From positions 22,322,342 through 22,386,341 of the forward strand of contig NC_135549.1 of the NCBI RefSeq assembly GCF_964340395.1: a DNA stretch of 64,000 nucleotides, read 5' to 3'. The notes beneath the pieces were generated by a model. That model made no database searches. It worked only from the letters and a program-made list of their open reading frames with translations, and was not told the origin of the DNA. Made by a program: the position numbers and the translations under genes. This DNA comes from Glandiceps talaboti (lineage: Eukaryota > Hemichordata > Enteropneusta > Spengelidae). This document shows, in pieces, positions 25,801 to 37,000 of this stretch; within the stretch, counting starts at the first letter, position 1; each line of letters opens with the position of its first letter.

Positions 25801-28800
25801 ATCTACAAATATTTTCTTGCACAACATATAGTCAAAGATCATCCCTGGCTAACAGTGAAATGTACAAAAACTATCAACACACCTGAATGAAATGTGATCA
25901 TCTTGATTGGCAAATGTAATCACTCTTTTACTTTCGTCCTTTGGAACAGGAAATAAATACCTCAAAATATTTTTAACCTGGAAAATGAAACCAGAAAAGT
26001 GTATTACAATTGTTATGTAAGTTATGTAAAGCTGAGCTAATGGCTATGAAAAAGGTAGACACACTGGTGGTTTTTATAAAAAAAAATTGACCAGTGATCC
26101 TGATGAATGGCGCCCTCACACAACAAATATACATGTACATACGTCTTCTGTTTTTTTTCTGCATTCTTGACCAGGACACTGCAGTGAAAAATACTACATG
26201 TAGTACGTCTTTGTGGGTGCTACCTTAAAGGAACAACGGATATTTCAGTCTGCAGTACATTGGATTCAATTATTTTGTAACACTTTCTACATACTAAATA
26301 TTGTCTGAAATAAATGAAAACAATTGTAAGATTTTGTTTCATGTTCAAATTACCTACCCTTTCCCCTAATTTGGAATTAAAATGGTGGAATATAAGATGT
26401 GGATAGGCTTCTGACATGGTTCCTACATTTGGTATGTCATGTCTCATGACAGTATTAGACAAAGTGAAGTAAGCTGTGGGTCCATACGGTAAGTGACAAA
26501 CTATCATACCATCTGAAATCAAATACAAGTCACAGATTATGATATCTTTCTCAGTTCTGTATGGAATATGGCTGACATCTGCATTACTACAACAGTGAGC
26601 GAATAAAGGGAGAGATCAATAGTTCAATGGCAAACAAAAAACTAAATTTCTTTTTTTTTAAGTTGGGGAGTGGTGGGGGTGTTGAACCTTTTAGGTCGTA
26701 TCCGACAAAAATGATTTTACTTGTAATAGAATCTGTTTTGTACCTCTGGTACACCTGGTCGCGCTTAGGCAGCACCACTGTTGTTAGTGCTCGTATCGTG
26801 TCCTTTATTTTTCGTTACTGTGTTCTTTTTTTGCGTACGTGGTTTGGTGTTCGTCTTCGTGAATGTATCAACGTCCGTGCACTGTGACTTTTTCGCACTA
26901 ATTTTGTACAGTTTTGTGTAAATTGGTGATTTTCGTCGTCCTGGCGTACACGTTCGTCAAGGTTCTACTGGGAAGGACTTCAATTCAGAATGGTTTCATT
27001 TGCATATTCAAGGAGCAAGCTGACAAACATTCTTACATCCTTATTGAATAAGCCTGTAATGAATCGTTTGAATGTCACCACCTGGCAGAGACTGAAAGAA
27101 TTGAAATTGTGTAGAGTGCGGCCTACGAAAAGAGGAATTCCAGCAGGTAAACCAAAACAATATCCCATCCCTGTAAGAATCACCAGGCGGAATGTACACA
27201 AGAGGTCACCCCATAATAACGTGTACGACGCTCAAAGGATTATTATTACACCTGAACGTGTACCTGAGAAAAAGTTGATTAGATCCTTGCCGAACTTTCT
27301 ACTTTGCAATGCAAGATCACTGGTTAGGAAGGTTGATGAACTACAGACTGTGTGCAATATGAATAGTGTTCAGATAGCGGCCGTGACAGAAACCTGGTTT
27401 ACACATGAAAACAGCGACAGTACAGTATCAATGGATAACTATCGCCTCTTTCGAAGGGATCGATCTAACCAACGAGGTGGCGGGGTAGCTTTATATGTTA
27501 ATGAGTCTTTGAACCCTAGGCCATTAAATAATCATATTGACGGTGTGGAATCCATCTGGTGCACTGTACGCCCGCCATGGTTGCCCAGAGGTCTGAGTCA
27601 ATTGCTGATTGGATGCGTTTACCATCCACCTGGTAATGACGAAAAACCATTGACTAGTCATATCATTAATGCTATTGACACGGTTACATCTAAATCACCC
27701 GAATCGGGTGTCATTGTCCTTGGAGATTTTAATAGGATGAACATTAAACCAATTGCGATTAATTGCAATTTAAAGCAAGTGGTCAAGATCCCTACACGAA
27801 ATGATGTTACATTAGACCTGATTGTTACTAATTTGCAACAATTATATAACTCTCCCAAATCAATCGGTCCACTGTGTTCCTCAGATCATGCAATGGTTCT
27901 CTGGCAAACGGCTCGTGCCCCACTCATCCCAGCTGAATCAATCACAACTCGTTCATTTAAAGACTCCTGTAAACGTGAATTCGCCCAATGGTTAATGAAT
28001 CAGGACTGGCAGAATGTCTACAGTTGTCAATCTTGCGAGGGAAAGACATCAGTTTTCCTGTCAGCTATTTCAAATGCAATCAATAAGTATTTTCCCCTCA
28101 AAGTAGTGAAAGTTCACAGATCAGATAAACCCTTTATGAGCAGCCAAATTAAACGCATGATCAAAAACCGTCAAACAGCATTCAATAGACAAAATTTACC
28201 CTTGTATAAATTCTGGAGGAACAAAGTGAAACGAGCGATTCATCTTAGCAGGAAAAGTTACTACTCAAGAAAATTAGAGAGTTGTAAGGTTGGAGACAGC
28301 AGACAGTGGTGGAATGAAGTCAACAAACTATGTGGTCGGAACAAATCTAGAAATGTACCAGAACTAGAAATAGGGGAAGATCGCTTGCATGGTACAGTGT
28401 TAGCTAATGCCATTAATAGTCACTTTGTTAACATCACTAAGGACTATGTTCCCCTCAACCTTTCTGGTTGTGTGCAGGATCTTCCTGAGGATGACGCTCT
28501 TCCTATTGTTACCTATCAAGGTCTTGTTAAACTGCTGAAACGTCTTCCTTCAAACAAAGCTGGGGGACCCGACCATATTTCAAACAAACTCTTGAGTGAA
28601 TTCGCAGAGGAATTTGCACAACCTCTAGTTGATATTTTTAATGCGTCATTCCGAGAAGGTGTTGTACCACAACAGTTTAAGGATGCTACGGTTGTACCGC
28701 TAGCGAAAACATCAAACCTGCTGTCTCTTGACGATTTCCGCCCCATTTCCTTGACGAGTAGCATTGCCAAGGTAATGGAAAGTTTGATCGAAAAGTGGCT

Positions 28801-31800
28801 GAAACGAGAGATTGTTGGTAAAATAGATACAAAGCAATTTGCATGTACCAAAAAGTCTTCTTCTACACTTGCCCTTGTAGACATGGTTCAAAGCTGGATT
28901 GAACAACTCGAAAGCCATGGTAAAATGGTTAGAATCTGCTTTCTAGATTTTAGTAAAGCATTTGATAAGATTGACCATAACATTTTAATAGCCAAACTTA
29001 TACAACTTGGCATTAATAGCAAAATTGTGAATTGGGTGGCGCATTTTTTATCTGGGCGTCGACAACAAGTTAAAATAGGGAATTTTCTATCCAGTTGGAA
29101 AGGAATTCGGGCAGGTGTCCCACAGGGAACTAAACTCGGGCCCATTCTTTTCACAATCATGATTAATGATATTCAAGAATGTATAGAATGCTCACATTTT
29201 GTATTCATGGATGACACCACTCTATCTGAGTGTTTCAATCGAAGTTCGTCTTCATCTGCTATGCAGTTACAATTAGACATGGTGAACAACTGGTCACATA
29301 TTAATAACATGAAATTAAACCCCAAGAAATGTAAAGAAATGGTTATGTGTTTCGCAAAAAGTGTTACTGATCCCCAGCCCCTCATGCTCGATGGTATTTC
29401 CTTGTCATCAGTTGAAAATTTTAAATGCCTTGGAATCACTATTAATAATCAGTTAAAGTGGGAAAACCACGTTAATGAAATTGTTACCAAAGCTTCCATG
29501 AGATTACATATTCTACGGATATTATGTCGGTTCGGTGCTAGCGTAGAAGACCTCAAGCTCATTTATGTATCCTTAGTTCGTTCAACTCTTGAATACTCAT
29601 GTGTTGTGTGGCAGGGGGGTCTAACAGAAAAGTTAAAGACGCAAATTGAGCGTATTCAGAAACGGGCCTTGCGGATAATATATCCTTTTTACAGTTACAA
29701 TGAATCACTGTCCTTGTTGAATCTCGATTCACTTGAATCTAGGCGGAAACAAATCTGTCAAAAATTTGCTAAGGATGTAATCCAGTCCAACCACAAACTC
29801 AACTATCACATCCCAACTCCAAGTAATCATAACTATGCAACCAGAAATCGTAACCGTGTGAATTTTTCATTTCGCACAAAACGCAAAGAATGTAGTCCGA
29901 TAGTGTACTGTGTAAATTTGTTTCGCAATAGGTAAAGTGTTTACTACATGCTTTTCCTTGCATTCTCGTGTTTTGTGTATTTCATCTGTAAATTGTGTTT
30001 TGGAGTTCTGTGTCAATTTTATGCTGTTGTAGTTTTACCATGTGAGAGATTCCTTTTTAAATTGGTTTTGTGTATTTCTGTAATTTGTGTTTTGGGTTCT
30101 GTGTAAATTTTATGCTGTTGTGGTTTTACCTTGTAGAGATTCCTTTTTAAATTGGATTCAATTGTATATTTGGTTTTTTTTGTAACTCAGTGTAATTTGG
30201 CCTTTTGGCCACAATGGCTGGGATTAATAAACCATTATTATTATTAAATACAAATAATGTAAAGTCGAGAAATGGAAGAATTTTCGCTATAGTAAATGCA
30301 TGCCACTACAATACTTGTTAGGAACAAGGGCTTTGTATTCATAGTACTACATACCACTACATACCCACTGAATTTAACTGTGCTGTCTGAAACAATTATC
30401 AGTTTGGCCAAGTTAGTGGGGGTGGGGGTGGGGGGTGGGTGGGTGTGTCTAGAGGCCTGACTCAAAGAAATTAGTTTTTATCCTACATTGAACTATTGAT
30501 CTCACTTCTAAATGCCCTTAAAGTGAAATAAAAACTTGAAAGTCTGTTCCCCTTAAAGATAAATAGTTCTAACCACTGTACATAGCATCAATATGACTGT
30601 AATTGTTATGACCAGTCACATGAGGGCAATATAACATTATCATCACTTTACATGTAACAATTTGACAGCATTGTGCTTATCTAGATTGTGAGTTTCTTCC
30701 TGTCATGTATTTCTTCACTTCCGATGGAAAAAGTGTACTCAAATAACCCATTTCAACATTCCATATATGGGGAGGTATGTAGACAAGAATTGACAGTCAA
30801 GTCATGTCCTTCAACTGTTTCAAACGTGTAAAAGCAGATGTGAATCGATAAATTTCTTGACACATATTGTACTTATCAACCAGATATTTAGGTTCACACT
30901 GAAGCCACATTTTCCACCATGCATGGAATTTGACTTGTTACCTGCTGATCTCTTATGTTCATGAAGAATAATAAGATGTGACATCATTTGGTTTCCTTAC
31001 CTGGTGATCCCCTATGTTCATGAAGAATAATAAGATCTGTGACATCATTGGCACGACAGGCTTGTACAATTTGGGTCATTTCATAATTACCACGGTTCAT
31101 CCTTTGGGCTGTTGGCAATATTAATTTCATTTCCTGAATGGGGCAAAAAATTGGATGATAAAATAAGTAAACATTTATCCAATGAATGAATGAATAAATA
31201 AATAAATAAATGAGAGTGAGTCAGTGAATGAATGAAATAACGTCATCAATAAAGGATCACAGACAGTTTTCAAAAAAGTAAGACGCAAGAATTAAGTAAT
31301 TTACGTCATGACTTGTGCAGATAGTTGTATGTTTGCTGTCTACTGGTCTAGTAGAAGGAAAATAAATATAGCTGTTGCAAAATATCTTACAAGACAACTT
31401 TTTCAAATTGTATGCCACAGGAAAGGAAAGGCTGAAAACACTATAATGTGTGTAAATGCAGATATTTCCAGGCATAATTTTCTATCCAGGATGAGACATT
31501 AACCACACTCTGTAAATAAGATTACAGTATGAATGGACCTTTACAATTTCCAGTACATGTCCTTTCAGTTCAAAGTATAACATAAATAACACTTCAAAGT
31601 ATTTATTCAGTTTAAGGACAAGTTTTGGAACATTTACCATATCATCATGCTGCATCATGATTTTATCAATTATATCATCTCTGAAATTTTCAAACGAATC
31701 CTAGCTAGGGCTGAAGGTAGTGACATATCTCACAGGCTAATTTAGGCATTCTTGCAAACCAGAGCTGTTATTTCTCCCGCAAACTTCGAAATAACGAGAC

Positions 31801-33877
31801 TCTGGCATGGACGGTGCCGTAAAAGAGGCCGTGGTTTACGACGATGAATTTAGGGAATTTACCAACAAATGTTTTTTTTCAGACTACATACCTTTGAAAA
31901 CTGTTTAAGTTTAGAGCTTGGATCTCTTGATGTTGTCACCATAATCTTTGGATCTTCAACACCTGCCCATCTGTATTCGTCATCCACATGGGAAGTAACT
32001 GCAGTACAATAGAATACATCAACATATCATTATCTTATAATAAGATTCAGTGAAAATATACTGTTCTGACCAACTTCCGAAACCATAATATGAAACAGAA
32101 TTTTGTTCATAAATATTGCTGTAACCCTGGTTCCATATTTGTAACCAGGAGTCAAATATATTTGCAAAAAAACACTGGAGAACACATATTATATAATCAG
32201 TTGAAGTATGCAGAGTTGGAATCTGAGTTCATGAGACTTACTAAGTTTACCAATACATTTATTCATTGGCATTTAATAATTTGTTTTGATTTCCTTAGAG
32301 TCTAAATTGTAAGTTATTTTGTTACCTCCTTCTCCACCTTCATCATCATAGTCTAATGTCTTCTGTATACTCAAAGCTTCTTTCCTCAAATCAGTTGGTA
32401 GTGCTTTGTCACCTGAAAAGACACAATGCACGAAGAAAATGTTTTACTTTTCTAGTTACAAATTGTTCTTTGCTTTCTATCAATTTGTTGGATTTTAATA
32501 ATTACAACAGTAGTAAATTGAAAATATAAAGCAAATGTATATATATATGGACACATGTGGAAGACCCAGAGATTGGTATAGGGAATTCTGCAATAACGTT
32601 TGATGCAATGTGATAATGGTACATATTCAAAAGTTGTCCCTAATAGTACACTTTTTTTCAATTTTTACAAGGACTTAATGAATTAAGAGTGTGCTCTGTT
32701 TTCAAATTATCCTTGGCTGAAAGAATGATGACAGAGAAATTTTTCGGAAAATTGACCATGCTTCAAAACAATACCATCAACCCATCATCTACTGCTTTAA
32801 GTGTCATATGAATAGTTCATTTCACAAACTTTGTGAAAAGCATACACACTTTCAAGTGCTTCTCTGATTTTTCTTTTCCTATCAGCTGTCTGCCTTGCTT
32901 GGTCTTCAAGAGATTTTCTGTACAAGTACTCTCTTCGAAGTCTGGCTTGTCTTCTCAACTGGAGAAAATAAACGCATTTTGATTTTGAAACATTTGAATG
33001 ATTGAATAATAAAAACATTACAGTGTATAATAGTAATGGCAATAAAGAGACTTTATAAAGCACTCCAGGTATTAACAAAAAACAAATTACAGAAATAGAA
33101 GTCAAAGTTTGACAAAAGGATTAATGTCAACAGAAAAAGGTTGACTCAGAGAAGAAAGAAATGTAAAGAAATGAGGTTTGAGAGCAGACCAGAAAGATGA
33201 CTTAGTGTCCAGATGACTATGATTGTAGAAAAGTTTGTTCCAAGTTGAAGGAGCAGTGTAAGAGAATGACCACTCATTCATTGAACTTCTTTGTAACAAG
33301 ACGAAGACGGGTATCGAAAGAGGACCGATGCAGATGTTGTCTAGGGGAGCATACAACTGAAAAAGATATAAGATGATTCGATACCACGTTGGCATCCAGA
33401 CTAATGTAATGATAAGTCTAATTCGTGCAATATATATTTGGCACACACAATTTTGATAAATGACCCACAGCTGTGAAGATCCAACTAATGTTGTTGATTT
33501 GTTGATGTCTGTTATATTTGCAATAACATAGTCTTATATTTTCAATGCCGTGAAAAAGAGTTAAAATCAACGAGTAAAAAATATAATTATCATGGGACTC
33601 ATGCTCCTTCATCACGTTACTTTTTGGTCGTGGGTGCTATGGTCAAGTGAAGTTGACTGGAATTGTAATGAAGACTAGACACGTGTTGGATGTTGTCGCA
33701 ATCTACAACAGTGACCACTGTGCAAGGGGACATGGGTATCATTCTCGAAAAGAAGAAAATGGACCATACTGAACGTTTTCGAAATAAAACACATCTGACA
33801 CGAGTGAAGTATCCGTCAGTGGACAAAATCGTGGGTTAGTAGTGATCAAAAAATGAAAACACACATGTACTCACCAT
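22360..33877 (-). CDS. IMP4: IMP4, U3 small nucleolar ribonucleoprotein protein (complete, 9 exons)
   Basis: IMP4 is a Brix-domain protein of the U3 snoRNP/SSU processome that supports early cleavages of pre-rRNA in the nucleolus. Exons on the minus strand are 33877-33875, 32958-32850, 32412-32326, 31998-31892, 31133-31001, 26512-26358, 25977-25883, 24711-24635 and 22472-22360. All introns are GT..AG and phases agree. The sum is 879 nt, 292 aa; the human protein is 291. Recognisable stretches are [16 protein letters not shown] at the N-terminus, [95 protein letters not shown] and [13 protein letters not shown]. Exon 1 codes only Met. Intron 5 carries an antisense LINE, intron 1 a LINE remnant, intron 7 a 71-bp minisatellite and intron 8 a large (CA)n block. 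The ends of exons 5 and 9 have duplicated copies downstream. The gene is divergent from ISY1. Confidence 0.97.
22655..22845. repeat. Compound microsatellite (CA)n-(CAGA)n-(CA)n-(CAGC)n
   Basis: A block in IMP4 intron 8. Two (CA)n tracts are each preceded by AAGTATGAATGCAC, so a longer unit was duplicated. They are followed by (CAGA)n from about 22751, (CA)n to 22823 and (CAGC)n to 22845. Long His/Thr or Cys/Val frames across it are repeat artefacts. Confidence 0.95.
24951..25365. repeat. 71-bp minisatellite in IMP4 intron 7
   Basis: About 5.8 tandem copies of a 67-72 bp unit containing TATATAGAGA, GATGATATCTATGC, TCAGATTCCTCTCTCTG and TAACTGAAGTTTACAAGT. Units start near 24951, 25023, 25094, 25165, 25237 and 25307. 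The unit does not match either neighbouring exon. Confidence 0.9.
26612..26654 (+). repeat. Left arm of inverted repeat flanking the LINE
   Basis: GAGATCAATAGTTCAATG (26612-26629) is the exact reverse complement of 30486-30503. Weaker homology (AAAAACTAAATTTCTTT versus AAAAACTAATTTCTTT) extends each arm to about 40 bp. The LINE lies between the arms. Confidence 0.8.
26740..30246 (+). mobile_element. CR1-like non-LTR retrotransposon (LINE), coding region intact
   Basis: The element is inserted antisense in IMP4 intron 5. It consists of a GC-richer leader (from about 26740; the exact 5' end is not determined), one uninterrupted reading frame (26990-29935), a roughly 310-bp 3' UTR with an AATAAA at 30226 and a terminal ATT/TTA repeat ending near 30246. 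The ATT-type 3' tail and the domain order suggest the CR1/L2 group. No ORF1 is visible, so the copy is either 5'-truncated or of a single-ORF type. I could not define a target-site duplication. Confidence 0.85.
26990..29935 (+). CDS. LINE endonuclease-reverse transcriptase (CR1-like ORF2)
   Basis: The 981-aa protein would copy its own RNA into nicked chromosomal DNA (target-primed reverse transcription). Residues 1-100 are a basic leader. An APE-type endonuclease follows (about 101-305), with NARSL (Asn107), TETWF (Glu134), [13 protein letters not shown] (Asp246), LDLIVTN and SDH (Asp299-His300). The reverse transcriptase (about 510-790) has [23 protein letters not shown] (Asp653), [13 protein letters not shown] and the catalytic box FMDDTTLS (Asp741-Asp742), followed by the thumb region with LKLNPKKC-like and [16 protein letters not shown] motifs. 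No RNase H domain is seen. All catalytic positions are present and no stop or frameshift interrupts the frame, so the copy is young. Met in FMDD is less common than Ala or Val. Confidence 0.95.
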   Translation: MVSFAYSRSKLTNILTSLLNKPVMNRLNVTTWQRLKELKLCRVRPTKRGIPAGKPKQYPIPVRITRRNVHKRSPHNNVYDAQRIIITPERVPEKKLIRSLPNFLLCNARSLVRKVDELQTVCNMNSVQIAAVTETWFTHENSDSTVSMDNYRLFRRDRSNQRGGGVALYVNESLNPRPLNNHIDGVESIWCTVRPPWLPRGLSQLLIGCVYHPPGNDEKPLTSHIINAIDTVTSKSPESGVIVLGDFNRMNIKPIAINCNLKQVVKIPTRNDVTLDLIVTNLQQLYNSPKSIGPLCSSDHAMVLWQTARAPLIPAESITTRSFKDSCKREFAQWLMNQDWQNVYSCQSCEGKTSVFLSAISNAINKYFPLKVVKVHRSDKPFMSSQIKRMIKNRQTAFNRQNLPLYKFWRNKVKRAIHLSRKSYYSRKLESCKVGDSRQWWNEVNKLCGRNKSRNVPELEIGEDRLHGTVLANAINSHFVNITKDYVPLNLSGCVQDLPEDDALPIVTYQGLVKLLKRLPSNKAGGPDHISNKLLSEFAEEFAQPLVDIFNASFREGVVPQQFKDATVVPLAKTSNLLSLDDFRPISLTSSIAKVMESLIEKWLKREIVGKIDTKQFACTKKSSSTLALVDMVQSWIEQLESHGKMVRICFLDFSKAFDKIDHNILIAKLIQLGINSKIVNWVAHFLSGRRQQVKIGNFLSSWKGIRAGVPQGTKLGPILFTIMINDIQECIECSHFVFMDDTTLSECFNRSSSSSAMQLQLDMVNNWSHINNMKLNPKKCKEMVMCFAKSVTDPQPLMLDGISLSSVENFKCLGITINNQLKWENHVNEIVTKASMRLHILRILCRFGASVEDLKLIYVSLVRSTLEYSCVVWQGGLTEKLKTQIERIQKRALRIIYPFYSYNESLSLLNLDSLESRRKQICQKFAKDVIQSNHKLNYHIPTPSNHNYATRNRNRVNFSFRTKRKECSPIVYCVNLFRNR
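30464..30503 (-). repeat. Right arm of inverted repeat flanking the LINE
   Basis: CATTGAACTATTGATCTC (30486-30503) is the exact inverse of 26612-26629, and the match continues imperfectly inward to about 30464. Confidence 0.8.
30937..30990 (-). repeat. Duplicated 3' end of IMP4 exon 5 with its splice donor
   Basis: This intron 5 segment repeats 30996-31051, the end of exon 5 plus the first intron bases, 59 bp further downstream on the coding strand. It keeps TTATTATTCTTCATGAACAT and a copy donor (CAG|GTAAC, at 30942/30941). It differs by a 2-base deletion and a few substitutions. Without an acceptor it cannot be an independent exon, but it offers a second 5' splice site. Confidence 0.9.
33105..33350 (-). 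pseudogene. Fragment of a non-LTR retrotransposon C-terminus
   Basis: A minus-strand frame contains [18 protein letters not shown] and, after an LDTKSSF spacer, WSALKPHFF. This resembles the RSFS.AAP.LWNSLP...F...LKTHLF block found at the C-terminus of many LINE reverse transcriptases. Upstream RT motifs are missing. It sits in IMP4 intron 1 in the same orientation as the gene and is a different, much older element than the intact LINE. Confidence 0.5.
33372..33404. mobile_element. Half-copy of the TAGTCT-family MITE
   Basis: These 33 bases are identical to 7184-7216 (GATGATTCGATACCACG...CCAGACTAA). Only the right half of the element is present. It directly abuts the LINE remnant in IMP4 intron 1. 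Confidence 0.6.
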
Positions 33878-34070
33878 CTTGATTCTGTCTCTGATATACG
33901 CATGTGCCGTGACCTTAAAAGTTAAACTTGATCTGATTGGACAATGTTTTCACAAGGGGTCACCTTTAACCAATCGTAGAAGGTCTTTCATGAGGATAAA
34001 TTCAGACGTCATGCTTTCGTTCAGGTTGTAAGTTTTCTGTTAGTGTGTACTTGGACAACAAAACAACAAA
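33878..34070. promoter_or_regulatory. Bidirectional promoter of IMP4 and ISY1
   Basis: Only 193 bp separate the two divergent start codons. ATTGG at 33936-33940 and CCAAT at 33970-33974 form an opposed pair of CCAAT boxes (NF-Y type). No TATA box is evident. Both genes place a GTGAGT donor immediately after the ATG, so both first introns start within a few bases of the promoter-proximal exons. Shared regulation of a ribosome-biogenesis and a splicing factor is an inference. Confidence 0.75.
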
Positions 34071-37000
34071 ATGGTGAGTAAACTAACAATTTCTGTCGTA
34101 ATATCTCATATTAGGTTCTTCAGGAATCCTCTAAAGACAAGTTGATATATCTGACTTTACCAGGTATTCGTGTTATCGGGACATTTTTATAACGACGTTA
34201 GCTCAAGATGTAAATTGTAATCTACATACAATGTCAATGACAATGGGATACATGTCACTTGAAAGCACGTTTACATATACTTTAAAATATGAAAGAAGTA
34301 TGTAATGTCCATCTATATATTCGTAGTTGAAGAATCAACGTCCAGGCATTATCGTTCAACTCACCCCGGTTTTTCATTTTTCATGAGTTTAACATGCACA
34401 CATAAGTTATCCCACACCATAATATTATGTACATACAAACACACACACATACACACACATATTCAGGAGGCATAACTGTTGTTTTGGCAAACACTAAATT
34501 CCATCAATTTATTTCCTCCCTTTTTAAGGCGAGAAATGCAGAGAAGGCAATGTAAGTATGATCATGAAACTATAAACATGTCCTTTCCAGACATTTCAAA
34601 TAAGTTTATGGTTACATCAGTTGATTCCTACAATAGTTACACTGATAGTAGACTTAATAACAATAAAACATGAAATATATTACTGTAGATGTTGTTAGCA
34701 TGGTTCTCCAGTAACACATACATGCCACCATAAAGGACAATGCAGTTACTAGAGACCTCCCCAATTTTTACACTTGAGTGTAGTGAAATAATTGTAATTT
34801 GACTTTTGGATGGTTTCCTCAAGAGTGTTCAATCTTTGTTTAAGGAGAAAACTGTTTTGGATTTAAAACTAGATTTTAAGCTTTTCATATATGTGTAGAT
34901 GGAGAGAGGGGGCAAATGCTTTGATAAGATCTTTTATAGATCCAGACGATAAGTAAACTGAACAATCCATTGTTGTTTGTGCTAAACTAGCTTGTGCATG
35001 TTGTGGTCACATAAATCGAAAATAATGATGAATCTTTCACTGTAGACAATTCTCTGGTTGGGATGTTTGTTTTGAAAATAATCTCAGCAGGTGGGAAGAG
35101 CAATTCTCATTTTAATACTACAATACCATTTTACCTCATGCTAGAGGGTCAAAATAGAACAAGAAGGTTGACTCATTGTCACACATGCCTATAGTAATGC
35201 ATGTGAAGTGCATGGAGTGGAAGTTATAGTGTCAACAAAGAAATTGAATGTTCATTATTTTTATGATGCAACTAGGTAGTAATATACCGTGACTATTTCA
35301 GGTACCGAGAATTAATGTACATTTTGTATATGTATCATCTTTATCATTTATTCTGATCATCACTACACAGGACCACATTGGCACGTTTTCGTGCAGCACA
35401 ACTAGCCGATGTAAAAGTGAGAGAAAGGAGGCCTTACTTGGCATCAGAATGTGAAGATCTCCATAAAGCAGAGAAATGGAGAAGACAAATTATCGGTGAA
35501 GTGTCCAGAAAAGTAGCACAAATACAAAATGGTAGGTTACCGGTAAATTGCTAGTGTAAAAATACAAATCTACAATTAAAATGGAGATCAAATAACATTT
35601 ATGTAAATTTCCATATGGAAAAAATATTGAAGGTTTTCAAGATAACTGCTAGGCACTGACAAGTTCAATACTGTGACTACACATTGAAATCAGAACTATT
35701 TGGATTGCTGGAAAACTGCAAATACTAGTATCAACCCAGTAGCAATCTTGTTAAAATCTGAAAATCTGAAATTGTCTCGATTTCTTTTGCATATAGTTGT
35801 TTGTTTTCTGCCGATGTGGTTTTTTAGTTGAGGATCCATCAGTACAGTTGTGATGTGCAACTGTGAACAGTGCCCTCTCTTGTCAGTTCGATTCTATTAT
35901 TATTGAATAACTTTCATGTTGTTGCCAGTATTATTTATACATGTTGTTTTCCCTACAGCTGGTCTTGGTGAATTCAAAATCAGAGATTTAAATGATGAAA
36001 TCAACAAACTACTTCGAGAGAAGAGACACTGGGAGAACAGGATAGTGGAGTTAGGGGGACCAGACTATACAGTAAGTTTTAATTTGGTACACTTGGCACA
36101 CAATATTATAATATGAATTGTACTTTTGTGATGATTGTATTTCAATGTCAAGGTCATTCTATTTTATGGGATACCAGTAATGGGAAATCATTTTTTTTCA
36201 GATCTAAAGTAGTTTAACTTAAAACCATTCACCTTCTTCAGCCACAAGTCCATGTATAAGATAATGGCTGTAGCAGGATTAGGGTTAAAATGTCTCATCA
36301 TAGATCCTCCACCAAGAAGGAGGGTCTATGTTGGTGGAGGGTCTATGGTCTCATGCATGAAAGGATTAACAGAGTTTTTTCACTGACACATCACTGGGCA
36401 GTGGCTTAGACATTGTAATGTGAAGGACTGTTTTGTATCATACAAACTTGAATCCATGGGCAATAGCTAACAGTTTTAAATATTTAAGTTTATATACTCG
36501 TACAATTATGAAGATTTTGGTTTCCTCTCATAACACACTATGACTGGTAGATACCTACTCTATGTCTCCTATAAATTACCAGAAACGATAAAGTAATAAA
36601 AGAACATGGGTTGCTTGCCCTTCACTCTGGGAAGAAGCCTCCTGATCATGCTAATTATGCAAATTATTATGCACATAGAAATTCCCTTTATGTTGTTATC
36701 TTTGAAGAACACTGCATATAATGCTGATGTCAAATATTTTCATTTTGTGCAGAGCTTTTAAGCAAAGTATAATAACATTTGTTGTAAACAGCGTCATCTA
36801 TCATAGAGTGAACAAGATTGACAATTTGCAGTCAAAAGCACTAAGTTTATCAGATTACGTTTTGTGTATTGGTTAAATTTCTAGAGTATATTATCAGGGT
36901 TTGTTTAAATTGTGCATTTTATAATTGATTTTATTACACAGAAAATTGGTCCCAAGATGTTGGATCATGAAGGAAAGGAAGTACCGGGGAACAGAGGTTA

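Noticed and set aside
27658-29439. Minus-strand open frames within the LINE
   Set aside because: They are shadows of the long plus-strand endonuclease-reverse transcriptase frame.
30937-30990. Alternative mutually exclusive exon of IMP4
   Set aside because: The copy has a donor but no acceptor and carries a frame-shifting 2-base deletion, so it is a duplicated exon end, not an exon.
31808-31909. Short plus-strand frame starting ATGGACGGTGCC in IMP4 intron 4
   Set aside because: It runs into IMP4 exon 4 on the opposite strand, has no recognisable family and is too short to support.
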